Shown: positions 43,376 through 51,592 of the stretch, piece by piece
How positions within the stretch are numbered: the first letter of the stretch is position 1
Layout: each line of letters opens with the position of its first letter
From: Anaerolineaceae bacterium UBA5211
GTDB lineage: Bacteria > Chloroflexota > Anaerolineae > Anaerolineales > Anaerolineaceae
DNA length: 64,000 bases
NCBI GenBank assembly: GCA_002412595.1
Contig: DHVJ01000047.1
Location: 1 to 64,000 of the forward strand
Reading direction: 5' to 3'
Made by a program: the position numbers and the translations under genes
The notes under the pieces: model-generated
What the model saw: only the letters and a program-made list of their open reading frames with translations
The model's database searches: none
Told to the model about the DNA's origin: nothing

Positions 43376-44374
43376 ATGCGCAGCGGGGAAGTGCTCATGC
43401 TGGGTGACATCAACATCGATACCGTCTGGCCGGTGGATAAGCTGCCGGGTGCCGGGCATGACGCCTATGTGCAATCGGTGAAGGTCGGGCTGGGCGGGGC
43501 GGTGCTGAACACAGCCATTGTGCTGGACCGCCTGGGCCAGCCTGCGGCCATGCTGAGCTGCATGGGGCAGGATTTGTGGGCGGCTCAGGCGCTGGAGCTG
43601 CTGCGCCAAACCGGCGTCAACCCGGATTATATCCGCGTGCGCCCTGAATTGGCCAGCGGGCTGATCTTTCTGGCGGTCACGCCGGATGGCGAACGCACCA
43701 TGTTCTCATTCCGCGGCGCTAACACGCACCTGGAACCGCAGGACCTGCCCGCGCAAGCTTTCGAGCAGGCTTCCATCTTGCACATCTCCGGCTATTCCCT
43801 GCTGGAAGCGCCTCAAAGGGACGCGGCCTGGCGTGCGGTGGAGCTGGCTAAAGTGAATGGCGCAGCCATCAGCCTGGATACCGGCTTGGAACCGGCCCTG
43901 CTGACGCACGCGGAATTGTGCCGCCTGATCGAGATGACGGATATCTGTGTGACCGGTCCTAAGGAAATGCGTGAGTTGTACGGTGCAGCTACGCCGGAGG
44001 AAGCCATTGCCAAACTACAGTCGCTGGGCGTACGCCTGGCGGCGATCAAGCTGGGCGAGGGCGGCTCATTGGTGGCGGACCAGACAGGCAGCGTCTTTTG
44101 CCCGGCTTTCTCTGTAGAAGTGGTGGACACCACCGGCGCGGGTGATTCCTTCAGCGCCGGATTGCTGTTCGGCTGGACACACAGCTTGAGTCTGCCGGCC
44201 TCCGCGGTGCTGGCCAGCGCTCTGGGCGCCCTGGCGACCACTGTGTATGGCGCAGGCCTTGCTTTGCTGGGCAGGGAAGCGGTGCTGGCCTTTCTGAAAG
44301 CCAAGCGGGCGGATATTCCGCCGGATTTGCACGCAGGCTTTGAAGAAGTAATTGCACTTCTGGAAAAAATATAA
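43376..44374 (+). CDS. PfkB family carbohydrate kinase
   Basis: A 332-residue ribokinase-type enzyme. MLGDINIDTVWPVDKLPGAGHD opens the fold, GGAVLNTAIVLDRLG is the first PfkB signature, and DTTGAGDSFSAGLLFGW the second, with the catalytic Asp. Substrate not determinable from sequence; ribose, deoxyribose and related sugars are typical of the family. It is translationally close to the TrpF-like gene and is closed by a terminator. Confidence 0.88.
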   Translation: MRSGEVLMLGDINIDTVWPVDKLPGAGHDAYVQSVKVGLGGAVLNTAIVLDRLGQPAAMLSCMGQDLWAAQALELLRQTGVNPDYIRVRPELASGLIFLAVTPDGERTMFSFRGANTHLEPQDLPAQAFEQASILHISGYSLLEAPQRDAAWRAVELAKVNGAAISLDTGLEPALLTHAELCRLIEMTDICVTGPKEMRELYGAATPEEAIAKLQSLGVRLAAIKLGEGGSLVADQTGSVFCPAFSVEVVDTTGAGDSFSAGLLFGWTHSLSLPASAVLASALGALATTVYGAGLALLGREAVLAFLKAKRADIPPDLHAGFEEVIALLEKI

Positions 44375-44375
44375 A

Positions 44376-44411
44376 AATAACTCCGGCAGTTTATTACTGC
44401 CGGAGTTATTT
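44376..44411 (+). terminator. Terminator of the PfkB gene
   Basis: AATAACTCCGGCAG and CTGCCGGAGTTATT form a 14-pair stem with a TTTATTA loop, flanked by A on the left and T on the right. Confidence 0.92.
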
Positions 44412-44623
44412 ATCTCGGCTGTTGTTTAAAAATTGCCTGGCCGGTCGGCCCGGGCCTGTTCTCCCCACGACCTTTTCAGCGCTGCAAGCCGCCGTTCACG
44501 ATGAATTTCCTTCAAATCTAGGCTCTTATCTTTAGCCGTTTTGCTGATTTTCGTATAAAATACATAGAGTTTTAAAATTCCGAAAATATAAAAAAAAATG
44601 GTAAACTGGCGGAAAGGAAATTT

Positions 44624-45481
44624 ATGCCCAAAATAAGCATTATTACTGATACGGATTCAAGCTTGCCTGAAGAAATGGCTGCAGCACATCACATCCTGCA
44701 GGTGCCGATTTCGATCCATCTGGATGAGGATTTTTCCGGAACGGATCTTACAATTAACAATGCCGCATTATTCAAAAAGATCGATGCGGTTGGCAAGCTG
44801 CCAACAACCGCGGCGCCCAACCCCGCTCTCTTTGTCGAATATTTTGAGAGAGTATTTGAAACAGAAAAACCCGACACGCTGATCTATTTTGCCATCAGCA
44901 GCGAAATGAGCGCCACCATCAAATCTGCGCAGACCGCAGCGCAGGAATTGAAAGGTCTGGATATTCGCGTGATTGATACCAATAGCCTGTGTATGGCGCA
45001 GGGATATATGGTATTGGCCGCCGCAGAAGCCGCCGTAAATGGCGCCTCGGTTGAATCGGTCATTGAGGCGGCGGAAAAGATGCGGGAGAACACTTTCCTG
45101 TATGCTGCTTTATCCACCCTGAAATACCTCTCGATGAGCGGGCGGGTTAGCCATGTCGCGGCTGGAATGGCGGGTATGCTGGATATTAAACCCATCCTGT
45201 CTGTCCAAAACGGGAAATTGACCATGCTGGAGAAAGTGCGCACACGCAGCAAATCCTGGCAGCGCGTAATTGAGTTGGTCAAGGTGGATGTAGGCGATCA
45301 TTCTATCCAGAGGGTGTCCATCTTGCACGTCAACGATGCGGGGAGTGCCCGAGTCTTTGAGAAGCTTTTACGCGACAACCTGGATTGCCCTGCGGACATT
45401 CCCATGGTGGATATGAACCCGGGCTTATCCGTGCACACTGGCGCCGGGCTGGTGGGCGTTTGCCTGGTGATCGATAAATAA
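44624..45481 (+). CDS. DegV family fatty-acid-binding protein
   Basis: A 285-residue protein starting ISIITDTDSSLPEEM, the DegV signature that contacts the lipid carboxylate. LPTTAAPNPALFVEYFE and YAALSTLKYLSMSGRV follow in the expected places. DegV proteins bind fatty acids and, as FakB-type subunits, present them to a fatty acid kinase, which is not seen here. The start follows GGAAAGGAAA. Confidence 0.92.
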   Translation: MPKISIITDTDSSLPEEMAAAHHILQVPISIHLDEDFSGTDLTINNAALFKKIDAVGKLPTTAAPNPALFVEYFERVFETEKPDTLIYFAISSEMSATIKSAQTAAQELKGLDIRVIDTNSLCMAQGYMVLAAAEAAVNGASVESVIEAAEKMRENTFLYAALSTLKYLSMSGRVSHVAAGMAGMLDIKPILSVQNGKLTMLEKVRTRSKSWQRVIELVKVDVGDHSIQRVSILHVNDAGSARVFEKLLRDNLDCPADIPMVDMNPGLSVHTGAGLVGVCLVIDK

Positions 45482-45535
45482 TTTCTGACTTTGAGAAAGT
45501 AATTATTCACTAATATAATAGATTACATTAACAAA

Positions 45536-45841
45536 ATGGCAGACAAGACAGATTTATTAGGTCCGCTTCATCCTGGTGAAGTGTTGTTGGAAGAATACCT
45601 AAAGCCATTGAACATCAGTCAAAACAAACTGGCTTTGCATTTACGTGTGCCTGCGCAGCGTATCAGTGAGATCATCAACGGCAAACGCGCGATTATCGCG
45701 GATACCGCAATTCGTTTGAGTAAGGTTATTGGAACCACTCCCGAATTTTGGCTGTCTCTGCAAATGGACTATGACCTGCAAGTGACGATCCGGAGTGAGG
45801 GTGAACGCATCAATCGTGAAGTAGAGCCGATGCTGGTATAA
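45536..45841 (+). CDS. HigA family antitoxin-like HTH protein (orphan)
   Basis: A 101-residue XRE-type repressor: PLHPGEVLLEEYLKPLNIS is the characteristic start of HigA antitoxins, followed by the helix-turn-helix LALHLRVPAQRISEIINGKRA. HigB toxins normally lie just upstream, but here the preceding 54 bases are non-coding and DegV is the next gene. It therefore appears to be a solitary antitoxin or a plain regulator. Confidence 0.88.
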   Translation: MADKTDLLGPLHPGEVLLEEYLKPLNISQNKLALHLRVPAQRISEIINGKRAIIADTAIRLSKVIGTTPEFWLSLQMDYDLQVTIRSEGERINREVEPMLV

Positions 45842-45844
45842 GAA

Positions 45845-45873
45845 AAACGGGATGAATTAAGATCATCCCGTTA
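45845..45873. terminator. Hairpin between higA-like gene and tRNA-Lys
   Basis: ACGGGATGA and TCATCCCGT pair over nine bases with a seven-base loop. It lies between the convergent antitoxin-like gene and tRNA-Lys. Confidence 0.7.
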
Positions 45874-45882
45874 AACATAAAA

Positions 45883-45954
45883 TGAGCGCGAAGGGGCTCG
45901 AACCCTTAACCAATGGCTTAAAAGGCCACTGCTCTACCATTGAGCTACGCGCCC
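45883..45954 (-). tRNA. tRNA-Lys (UUU)
   Basis: On the minus strand the acceptor stem is GGGCGCG with CGCGCTC. The D-arm contains AGCTCAATGGTAGAGC, the anticodon stem-loop is TGGC-CTTTTAA-GCCA (anticodon TTT), and the T-loop is GGGTTCGAGCCCC. CCA is not encoded. Confidence 0.95.
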
Positions 45955-46178
45955 ACAAGGAATGCTATTTTAACATGCCCTGGGATTAACGTCAACGCTG
46001 TATTTACCGAACAAGGTTTGCTCTTGTTGAAATATGGGATTAGTTAATGCTATACTACAAAAAGCATTCAAGATGGATATAGCAATCAGGGGCCTTTTTT
46101 AGTCCATCCAATCAAAATAACCTGTATTACATCAGTATTATTCAATATATCTCTCTTTATTTATCACAAGGAGAAAAG

Positions 46179-47765
46179 ATGTCCACTCTAGGTTTGCAGG
46201 TTGTTTCCGTTTTAGAAAACCAATGGAGATTTTTAATCAACGAAGTCAATTTATGGGAAAAGAAAAAGAAAAATAAAAACTACGTTGATATTAGTGACAA
46301 AATAACCAAAATTACTCAGTGGGCAAATGGTTTGGATAGTGGTACCTCGGTCTATATCGGATGTGTCAAAAGGGGAATTATCCAGAATGAAGATACGGAG
46401 TGGTCATCTCTGAATAATTTGCAAGAAAAGATCAATATATTGCGCGAAGCGATGGAATATTATCGGGAGAGATTATATTTACCTTGCAGTCCTTTGGGAA
46501 TCTATGAAGATCGGGTGAAAGCGGCGGAAATTATAGCTCATGATATATACACATTGATATTCACCAAATCAATTTATTCATTTAAATCTTCTTCATTGAG
46601 GTCAATTTCTGAGAATAGGCTTTCGGAAGCATTCATTAAAATATCCAATGATGAAAAATCTGTTATTTCGAGACCCTTATTTGAAAACCCAAAAAATTAC
46701 CCCTTGTCTGCAATCAGCTTGCCGATTGACCTGATGGCAAATATTTCGGGTTTCTTAGCCTTACATCATGAAATTGGCCATGATATGATGACCTTGCTGG
46801 GTTTATCCCTTGAGAAACAATATCAATTTGGACAATCATCATTAAAGGATTCATTGATTAGTAAGGGGGTGGATCCAGTTCGAGCATGCATGTGGGGAAA
46901 TTGGGTTTGTGAATTACTGGCGGATTTATTCGCATTGATCATTTCTGGGCCTGCATATTGTCAATTCATGATCAGCACGATGTCCACTCAGACAAAATAT
47001 CTAGCTAAGAATACAAACAGTTATCCATCGCCAAATTTGCGTATCCTATTTTTATGCGAGGCGATCAATTGGTTGGGAGATTTGTTTGAATATGACAAGT
47101 TTAACCAAGATGCGGAACGTTATGCAAAATTATGGAAGAATGAAATTTACGACAAGAACTCACCTGACTTGGAATACCTGCCTGATATTCGGGCGACAAT
47201 TGAAACGATCATGGATTCACAAATATTTGATGCAGAGAATGAGACAAAATTCTCACTCAGTGACTTAATTACCTATACGCCTTCGGAAGACGAAAAAGTG
47301 ATCAAAACAGCTAAAATGCTTATAGAAGGAAATTTCCCGGATAATTTCCTTCTATCTCCTAGATTAATGCCGAGCACCGTGCAGTATGCTATGGAAGAAA
47401 TCTTTTCAGACCAGTCGGATTATTCGGAAAACAGCTCACAATCTCTTTTACAGATCAATAAGTTGGCCCAGGAAAATATCTTTCTGGCAAATGAGAAGAA
47501 CTTTTTCGGTGTTGCTGACAGAGTGAAAAACGCTTTGCGCAAGAAAATCATTTATAAAGACGTTGAAACAAATCAATTGGGGATGAACGTTTCAAGAGAA
47601 ATTACCCGCCAGGTTTTCGACAGTTTGGATATTGAAGAGTTTTCAAAAGTGAAAGAATTAATTCAACAAGAAGGAAAAATGAATCTTGATGAGATCCTGA
47701 AACCTGCGGAAAAAATGATCATGATAAAAGGAATTGATGATCTGACTTCAGATTGGAATGATTAA
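46179..47765 (+). CDS. Uncharacterised protein with HEIGH metallopeptidase-like motif
   Basis: I do not recognise the family. It is a 528-residue, mostly helical, soluble protein. LALHHEIGHDMMTLLG (near residue 200) contains an HExxH zinc motif, and WVCELLADLFALIISG about 40 residues later has the E-x2-AD-x-FA arrangement seen as third-ligand helix in ImmA/IrrE-type metallopeptidases. The gene is visibly AT-rich compared with its neighbours and uses many A/T-ending codons. It forms a unit with the small gene downstream (21 bases apart) and lies next to a tRNA gene, which suggests horizontal acquisition. Confidence 0.6.
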   Translation: MSTLGLQVVSVLENQWRFLINEVNLWEKKKKNKNYVDISDKITKITQWANGLDSGTSVYIGCVKRGIIQNEDTEWSSLNNLQEKINILREAMEYYRERLYLPCSPLGIYEDRVKAAEIIAHDIYTLIFTKSIYSFKSSSLRSISENRLSEAFIKISNDEKSVISRPLFENPKNYPLSAISLPIDLMANISGFLALHHEIGHDMMTLLGLSLEKQYQFGQSSLKDSLISKGVDPVRACMWGNWVCELLADLFALIISGPAYCQFMISTMSTQTKYLAKNTNSYPSPNLRILFLCEAINWLGDLFEYDKFNQDAERYAKLWKNEIYDKNSPDLEYLPDIRATIETIMDSQIFDAENETKFSLSDLITYTPSEDEKVIKTAKMLIEGNFPDNFLLSPRLMPSTVQYAMEEIFSDQSDYSENSSQSLLQINKLAQENIFLANEKNFFGVADRVKNALRKKIIYKDVETNQLGMNVSREITRQVFDSLDIEEFSKVKELIQQEGKMNLDEILKPAEKMIMIKGIDDLTSDWND

Positions 47766-47786
47766 CAGAAAAACGGAGGAGAAAAA

Positions 47787-48251
47787 ATGTCGGAAAATTA
47801 TTCTGAAACTGAAAAATTGGAAATACTCATTGCCGCTGCAGTAAAAGATGCAGATCGTGGGTCACAAGGTCTTTTCAATTATTATGAAGACCCTGATGCG
47901 TTTTTCAATGAGGATTCCAGAGGACTTTTCGGAATCTCTTTTGATGAATTATTAACGATGGGAAAAGGTATTTGGGAAAAGATGTCATTGGAACTTCAAC
48001 CTGTCTTTTGCGACAAGAATGATAAGCAACACAAAGTATTGGCAGGGTTGATCGAAGATGGCAGCGAAGAGGTAATCCCTGCAATCGCTTCTGTTATCAC
48101 GGCCTCAGTGTTATCTATGGGTGTCATCCCGGCAGGTGCGATCACAGCTGTAACTTACTTTTTGGTGAAGCTTATCCTTAAAAAATTCTTTACGGCGACC
48201 TTAAATACAGGTTGTGAAAAATGGAAAGAATATAACGGTGGATTAAGTTAG
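47787..48251 (+). CDS. Uncharacterised small protein with C-terminal hydrophobic helices
   Basis: A 154-residue protein with an acidic N-terminal half and a hydrophobic stretch at about 95-140 (VIPAIASVITASVLSMG and AITAVTYFLVKLILKKFF). This suggests membrane contact or an oligomerising hairpin. Preceded by ACGGAGGAG, AT-rich, and probably co-transcribed with the HEIGH-motif gene. No family recognised. Confidence 0.6.
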   Translation: MSENYSETEKLEILIAAAVKDADRGSQGLFNYYEDPDAFFNEDSRGLFGISFDELLTMGKGIWEKMSLELQPVFCDKNDKQHKVLAGLIEDGSEEVIPAIASVITASVLSMGVIPAGAITAVTYFLVKLILKKFFTATLNTGCEKWKEYNGGLS

Positions 48252-48259
48252 AAATCCAA

Positions 48260-48559
48260 TTATTCCGGAGAGTGCGGCTGGGCGCTGGCCTTGGGGCTGT
48301 CGCTCTTGGCCGCGGCTTTCTTGGGCTTGGGGCTTTGCGTCTTGGGGGGCAGGGGGCTGAGCAGCAGGGCCAGGCGGTTGAGCGCTTCCACATCATATTC
48401 GCGCTTGCCGCACACATCGCAAATCCACGCGGGGAAATCCGGCACGGTGATCAATTCATCGGCCAGCCAGGTGAAATAAGTCACTCGGGTCTTATGCATC
48501 ATCCCTATGTTGCATTCATTGCACGGGAGCATGCTGTGCGGTTCGTTATACTTTCTCAA
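48260..48559 (-). CDS. YgiT-type zinc finger protein
   Basis: A 99-residue protein with two C-x2-C pairs: MLPCNECNIGMM and WICDVCGKREYDVEAL, the pattern of the YgiT/MqsA-type zinc finger domain. The C-terminal third is a Pro/Lys/Ser-rich tail. It lacks the DNA-binding HTH of full MqsA. No toxin gene is adjacent; the BMC locus follows upstream after 100 bases but a link is not evident. Confidence 0.75.
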   Translation of the reverse strand: MRKYNEPHSMLPCNECNIGMMHKTRVTYFTWLADELITVPDFPAWICDVCGKREYDVEALNRLALLLSPLPPKTQSPKPKKAAAKSDSPKASAQPHSPE

Positions 48560-48663
48560 CTTGGACCCTCTTGTTCTTTACCCTTTATTAAGGCCATTAT
48601 ACCACCCGCAAAAACAAAAAATCCGCTTGTGCGGATTCTTTATAATAGGAAGGAAAAGGGTGG

Positions 48664-48936
48664 TTATTCAGCGATATAAACCGAATCAATAATACCCACG
48701 ATAACGGAAATGACGCAGGCGTCTTTGTTATTCATCACCTGGCGCGCGCCGCTGCCCTCGCGAATGACCAGTACGGTGTCGCCGATGCCGGCCTGGCTGT
48801 TATCCAGCGCGATGAAATCGCCGCTGTTGTCCTCTTCCTCCAGGCTGAGCGGCTGCACCACCAGCAGACGGCGGTTTTTGAAAGCCGCGTGGCTGACGGT
48901 GGTGACGACGGTTCCAACTACTTTGCCAATGATCAT
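48664..48936 (-). CDS. BMC-P shell vertex protein (EutN/CcmL family), first paralogue
   Basis: A 90-residue pentameric vertex protein. MIIGKVVGTVVTTVSHAAFKNRRLLVVQPL is the EutN/CcmL start, and GIGDTVLVIREGSGARQV forms the pore-facing segment. Last gene of the BMC operon, on the minus strand. Pentamers cap the twelve vertices of the shell. Confidence 0.94.
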   Translation of the reverse strand: MIIGKVVGTVVTTVSHAAFKNRRLLVVQPLSLEEEDNSGDFIALDNSQAGIGDTVLVIREGSGARQVMNNKDACVISVIVGIIDSVYIAE

Positions 48937-48944
48937 GATTATTC

Positions 48945-49265
48945 CTAAGTAAACGGATTACGCCCTTTTTTCAGGACGGTGGAAAACTCGCCATCCGGAC
49001 GCACGTTCAACTCGTCCACGATGCCCACCAGAGCCAGGTCGATAGGCACAAACTTGATCTCCGGCATGGCCAGCGCGGCCTCGCGCGAGCGTACCATCAC
49101 GCATAAGTCGCCCGGACCGGCCTGGACCACATCCGCAGCCACCTGTAAGCCGCCCACTGGATTGAGGTGCTTGTCCAATGGCTGCACAACCATCAGTTTC
49201 AACCCTTCAGTACCGGGGTACTTGATGGTGCAGACGGCTGTGCCTTTGACGCGCCCGAATAGCAT
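48945..49265 (-). CDS. BMC-P shell vertex protein (EutN/CcmL family), second paralogue
   Basis: A 106-residue EutN/CcmL protein: MLFGRVKGTAVCTIKYPGTEGLKLMVVQPL followed by AGPGDLCVMVRSREAAL. It differs clearly from the other two vertex paralogues in the locus, including a longer C-terminus. Its start overlaps the preceding scaffold gene's stop region by one or two bases of spacing. Confidence 0.94.
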   Translation of the reverse strand: MLFGRVKGTAVCTIKYPGTEGLKLMVVQPLDKHLNPVGGLQVAADVVQAGPGDLCVMVRSREAALAMPEIKFVPIDLALVGIVDELNVRPDGEFSTVLKKGRNPFT

Positions 49266-49266
49266 C

Positions 49267-49644
49267 TTACTTTAACCCCAAATCGGCGGCCACCCGATCA
49301 ATGATGCGCTCTAACATGGCGTCATCTACCTGATTGCCTAATTGGGCTTTCACAGCGCTTTTCACGCGCGCTTTGATAGCTTCCAGACGTACAGATGAAC
49401 CGCCGCCAAAAGCGGCAGCGTTGGAGTGCGAAGAAATCGGTTGAGCGACCGCGGGCTTGCTCAGGTAAGGGCGCATGGGGGCGGCGGGTGGTTTCTCGTT
49501 GGGTTCGACCAGCTGCATGCCCAGCCTGCGCGCTTTCTCGTAGGCCAGGTCGGTCAGCACCACATCTTCGCCAACGACCAGGCTGCGTTCGCCGCGTTTG
49601 ACCATATCCTCAATGTCGTGTTCTGTATAAAAAACTTTTGCCAT
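49267..49644 (-). CDS. BMC-associated small protein with encapsulation-peptide-like C-terminus
   Basis: A 125-residue protein embedded in the shell operon. The N-terminal 50 residues (TEHDIEDMVKRGERSLVVGED and VVLTDLAYEKARRLGMQLV) resemble a small domain shared by several BMC accessory proteins. A Pro/Ala/Ser linker leads to a C-terminal amphipathic helix, MLERIIDRVAADLGLK, of the kind that anchors cargo to shells. No catalytic motif is visible. A scaffold or cargo-linker role is inferred. Confidence 0.7.
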   Translation of the reverse strand: MAKVFYTEHDIEDMVKRGERSLVVGEDVVLTDLAYEKARRLGMQLVEPNEKPPAAPMRPYLSKPAVAQPISSHSNAAAFGGGSSVRLEAIKARVKSAVKAQLGNQVDDAMLERIIDRVAADLGLK

Positions 49645-49695
49645 AAGCTTTTCCCTTTGCAGGACTGCTTGCAGACCTGCTGTTGTGCTTTGCGA

Positions 49696-50322
49696 CTATC
49701 CGCTTACGCCTTCCAGGTTCTCCAACGCACGCATAGCCGCATCGCGGGCGGAGATGATCTCGGATTCCGAACCGGCCAGCCACATGCGGCCGAAACGGCC
49801 GACGCTGGAGACATGTACGATCTTGATACTGGCTTTCTTTTCGGCTTCGTTGCAGGCGTAATTGATGTAGGCTGCCGGAGCGCACTCCAGCACCAACATG
49901 GTTTCACCGGGGACGATCATGGAGCCGCGGCGGAAGCGGTTAAGCAGCTGCGCCTGATAGGGGTCTATGTTGGTGATGACCTGGGTGGAGGCAATTTGCG
50001 GTTTGATGCGGTCTTCGACTTTGAGGCCTAAACGGTCGAGCACAACCTCGCCGGCCTCGATAACGGCGGCCTGGTTATGGGAGTGCACCTCGAACATGCC
50101 AAATTCGCGTTCGACAATTTGGGCGCCGGGTTTGGCTTCGGTGGCTTTGACGGCGATATCGACTACCCGGAAAACCTCGTTGCCGGGGGCCATTTCCACA
50201 TACAGGGAAGCCATGCCCTCGGTGGACAGGTCGCCCTGGGTTACCGAGCCGATGAAGGCGGCATATTGAGCTTGCATGCGGTCGAGCATGCAGTAGCATC
50301 TGAGTTGAAATTGATCTGCCAT
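49696..50322 (-). CDS. BMC-T shell protein (tandem BMC domains)
   Basis: A 208-residue protein with two fused BMC folds. The first is divergent (residues about 1-95), while the second ends in the typical IKIVHVSSVGRFGRMWLAGSESEIISARDAAMRAL. Such trimers tile the shell facets and often carry gated or metal-binding pores. It lies between the EutJ-like gene and the small scaffold gene. Confidence 0.88.
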   Translation of the reverse strand: MADQFQLRCYCMLDRMQAQYAAFIGSVTQGDLSTEGMASLYVEMAPGNEVFRVVDIAVKATEAKPGAQIVEREFGMFEVHSHNQAAVIEAGEVVLDRLGLKVEDRIKPQIASTQVITNIDPYQAQLLNRFRRGSMIVPGETMLVLECAPAAYINYACNEAEKKASIKIVHVSSVGRFGRMWLAGSESEIISARDAAMRALENLEGVSG

Positions 50323-50328
50323 ACTTCT

Positions 50329-51198
50329 TTACTCACTTTCACTATTTATATGGTTGGCTTGCTGCAAAGCAATGCCAATGGGTGTGACAAACAGCGGGTC
50401 GGACGGGATGGAGGTGGGGATTCCGGTGTATTGCTGTACCACCCGATCCATGCCCTGCGCGCAGGCGCTGCCGCCTACCAGCGTGATGTGTTCTACATTG
50501 CGGCCTTGCAAATGCCGGGCGGTGATGCTGGCCACTTTTTCCATGACCGGGCGCAGCAGCGGGAAAAGCTCCTGCTGGCGGCTGGGGTCTTTCTTATATT
50601 CCTCAGCTTCTTCAAAGGTCAGGTCTTTCGCGCCGGCGATCACCAGCGTGAAATGCGTGCCGCCGGTGGCCTCGTCAGCAGTGTAAACTACCCGGCCATC
50701 TTCGATGACCGCGACGCCGGTGGTGCCGCCGCCGATATCCACAATGGCGCCATTTTGGACGCCCAGCAGATAATTGGCCGCACTGGGTTCATCCACCAGA
50801 CCGCTGCAGGTAAATCCGGCCGCTTCCACCACATTAGCCGTGGCGCGCACTTCCGCCAGCGGTACGCCGGGTGGGTAAGCACTGGCTGCGCTGGTCAGTT
50901 CACGCCCCACACGGGTTTCCAGGCGGGTTTTCATGGCACGCAGTTTATCCACCGCGCCCATGTAATCCACTACCAGGCCATCTTTGACCACCTGGGCGAA
51001 TTGGTATTCACCCGCCACCACCTGCCGGTCCGCGTCCAGCACAACCAGCACCAGGTAAGCGGTGCCTAGATCCGCGCCCACGTACAGCGGGCCCTGCGGG
51101 GGTTCAACCAAAGGAACTGTTTCCTCCCGGCTGGGCGGGATGGCTTGGCGGGCGCGCTGCAGGTAGCTGCTGAGATCGAACTGTTCTCGCATCATCAT
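50329..51198 (-). CDS. eutJ: EutJ-like actin-fold chaperone
   Basis: A 289-residue ASKHA-fold protein. LYVGADLGTAYLVLVVLD is phosphate 1, AIVDIGGGTTGVAV phosphate 2, and HITLVGGSACAQGMD the adenosine motif. EutJ is a DnaK-related protein of BMC operons with a presumed chaperone or assembly role. The N-terminal 35 residues extend beyond the fold and may contact shell or cargo. Confidence 0.88.
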   Translation of the reverse strand: MMMREQFDLSSYLQRARQAIPPSREETVPLVEPPQGPLYVGADLGTAYLVLVVLDADRQVVAGEYQFAQVVKDGLVVDYMGAVDKLRAMKTRLETRVGRELTSAASAYPPGVPLAEVRATANVVEAAGFTCSGLVDEPSAANYLLGVQNGAIVDIGGGTTGVAVIEDGRVVYTADEATGGTHFTLVIAGAKDLTFEEAEEYKKDPSRQQELFPLLRPVMEKVASITARHLQGRNVEHITLVGGSACAQGMDRVVQQYTGIPTSIPSDPLFVTPIGIALQQANHINSESE

Positions 51199-51258
51199 CG
51201 CACGCCTGCCGGCAGGATTCTGCCGGCTTTCAAGCGTATTATATTGGCTGCGTCCGGC

Positions 51259-51564
51259 TTAGCCGATGCTGCCCTTGCTCTTCTGCGGCAGGATCATTTC
51301 GACTTCGCTGTGCGGTCTGGGGATGACGTGCACGGAAACCAGCTCGCCGACCCGTTTGGCTGCGGCTGCGCCGGCGTCTGTGGCGGCTTTCACCGCGCCC
51401 ACATCACCGCGCACCATGACGGTCACATAACCACCGCCGACGTATTCCGAACCGATCAGAACTACATTCGCGGCTTTGACCATAGCGTCCGCGGCCTCGA
51501 TGGAGCCGACCAGACCTTTGGTCTCGACCATGCCAAGAGCGATTAATTCAGGATTTGTTGCCAT
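51259..51564 (-). CDS. BMC-H shell protein (EutM/PduA type)
   Basis: A 101-residue single-domain shell protein: [26 protein letters not shown] is the conserved start and [17 protein letters not shown] the second half. The hexamers form the facets. It is the only BMC-H gene in the locus, so it should be the main facet protein. Confidence 0.96.
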   Translation of the reverse strand: MATNPELIALGMVETKGLVGSIEAADAMVKAANVVLIGSEYVGGGYVTVMVRGDVGAVKAATDAGAAAAKRVGELVSVHVIPRPHSEVEMILPQKSKGSIG

Positions 51565-51592
51565 ATCTTTATTCCTTTCACTTTACTGCAAT

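Noticed and set aside
43376..44374. Calling the PfkB protein ribokinase or deoxyribokinase
   Set aside because: Only family-level signatures are visible; substrate contacts cannot be read from the sequence, and the link to the microcompartment is only by distance.
45883..48251. Classical integrative element at tRNA-Lys
   Set aside because: No integrase is present, the AT-rich genes lie on the 5' side of the tRNA and I found no duplicate of the tRNA 3' end at the far side.
50077..51069. Plus-strand open frame of 330 codons opposite the EutJ-like gene
   Set aside because: Antisense to clear ASKHA motifs; no domain and composition typical of a shadow frame.
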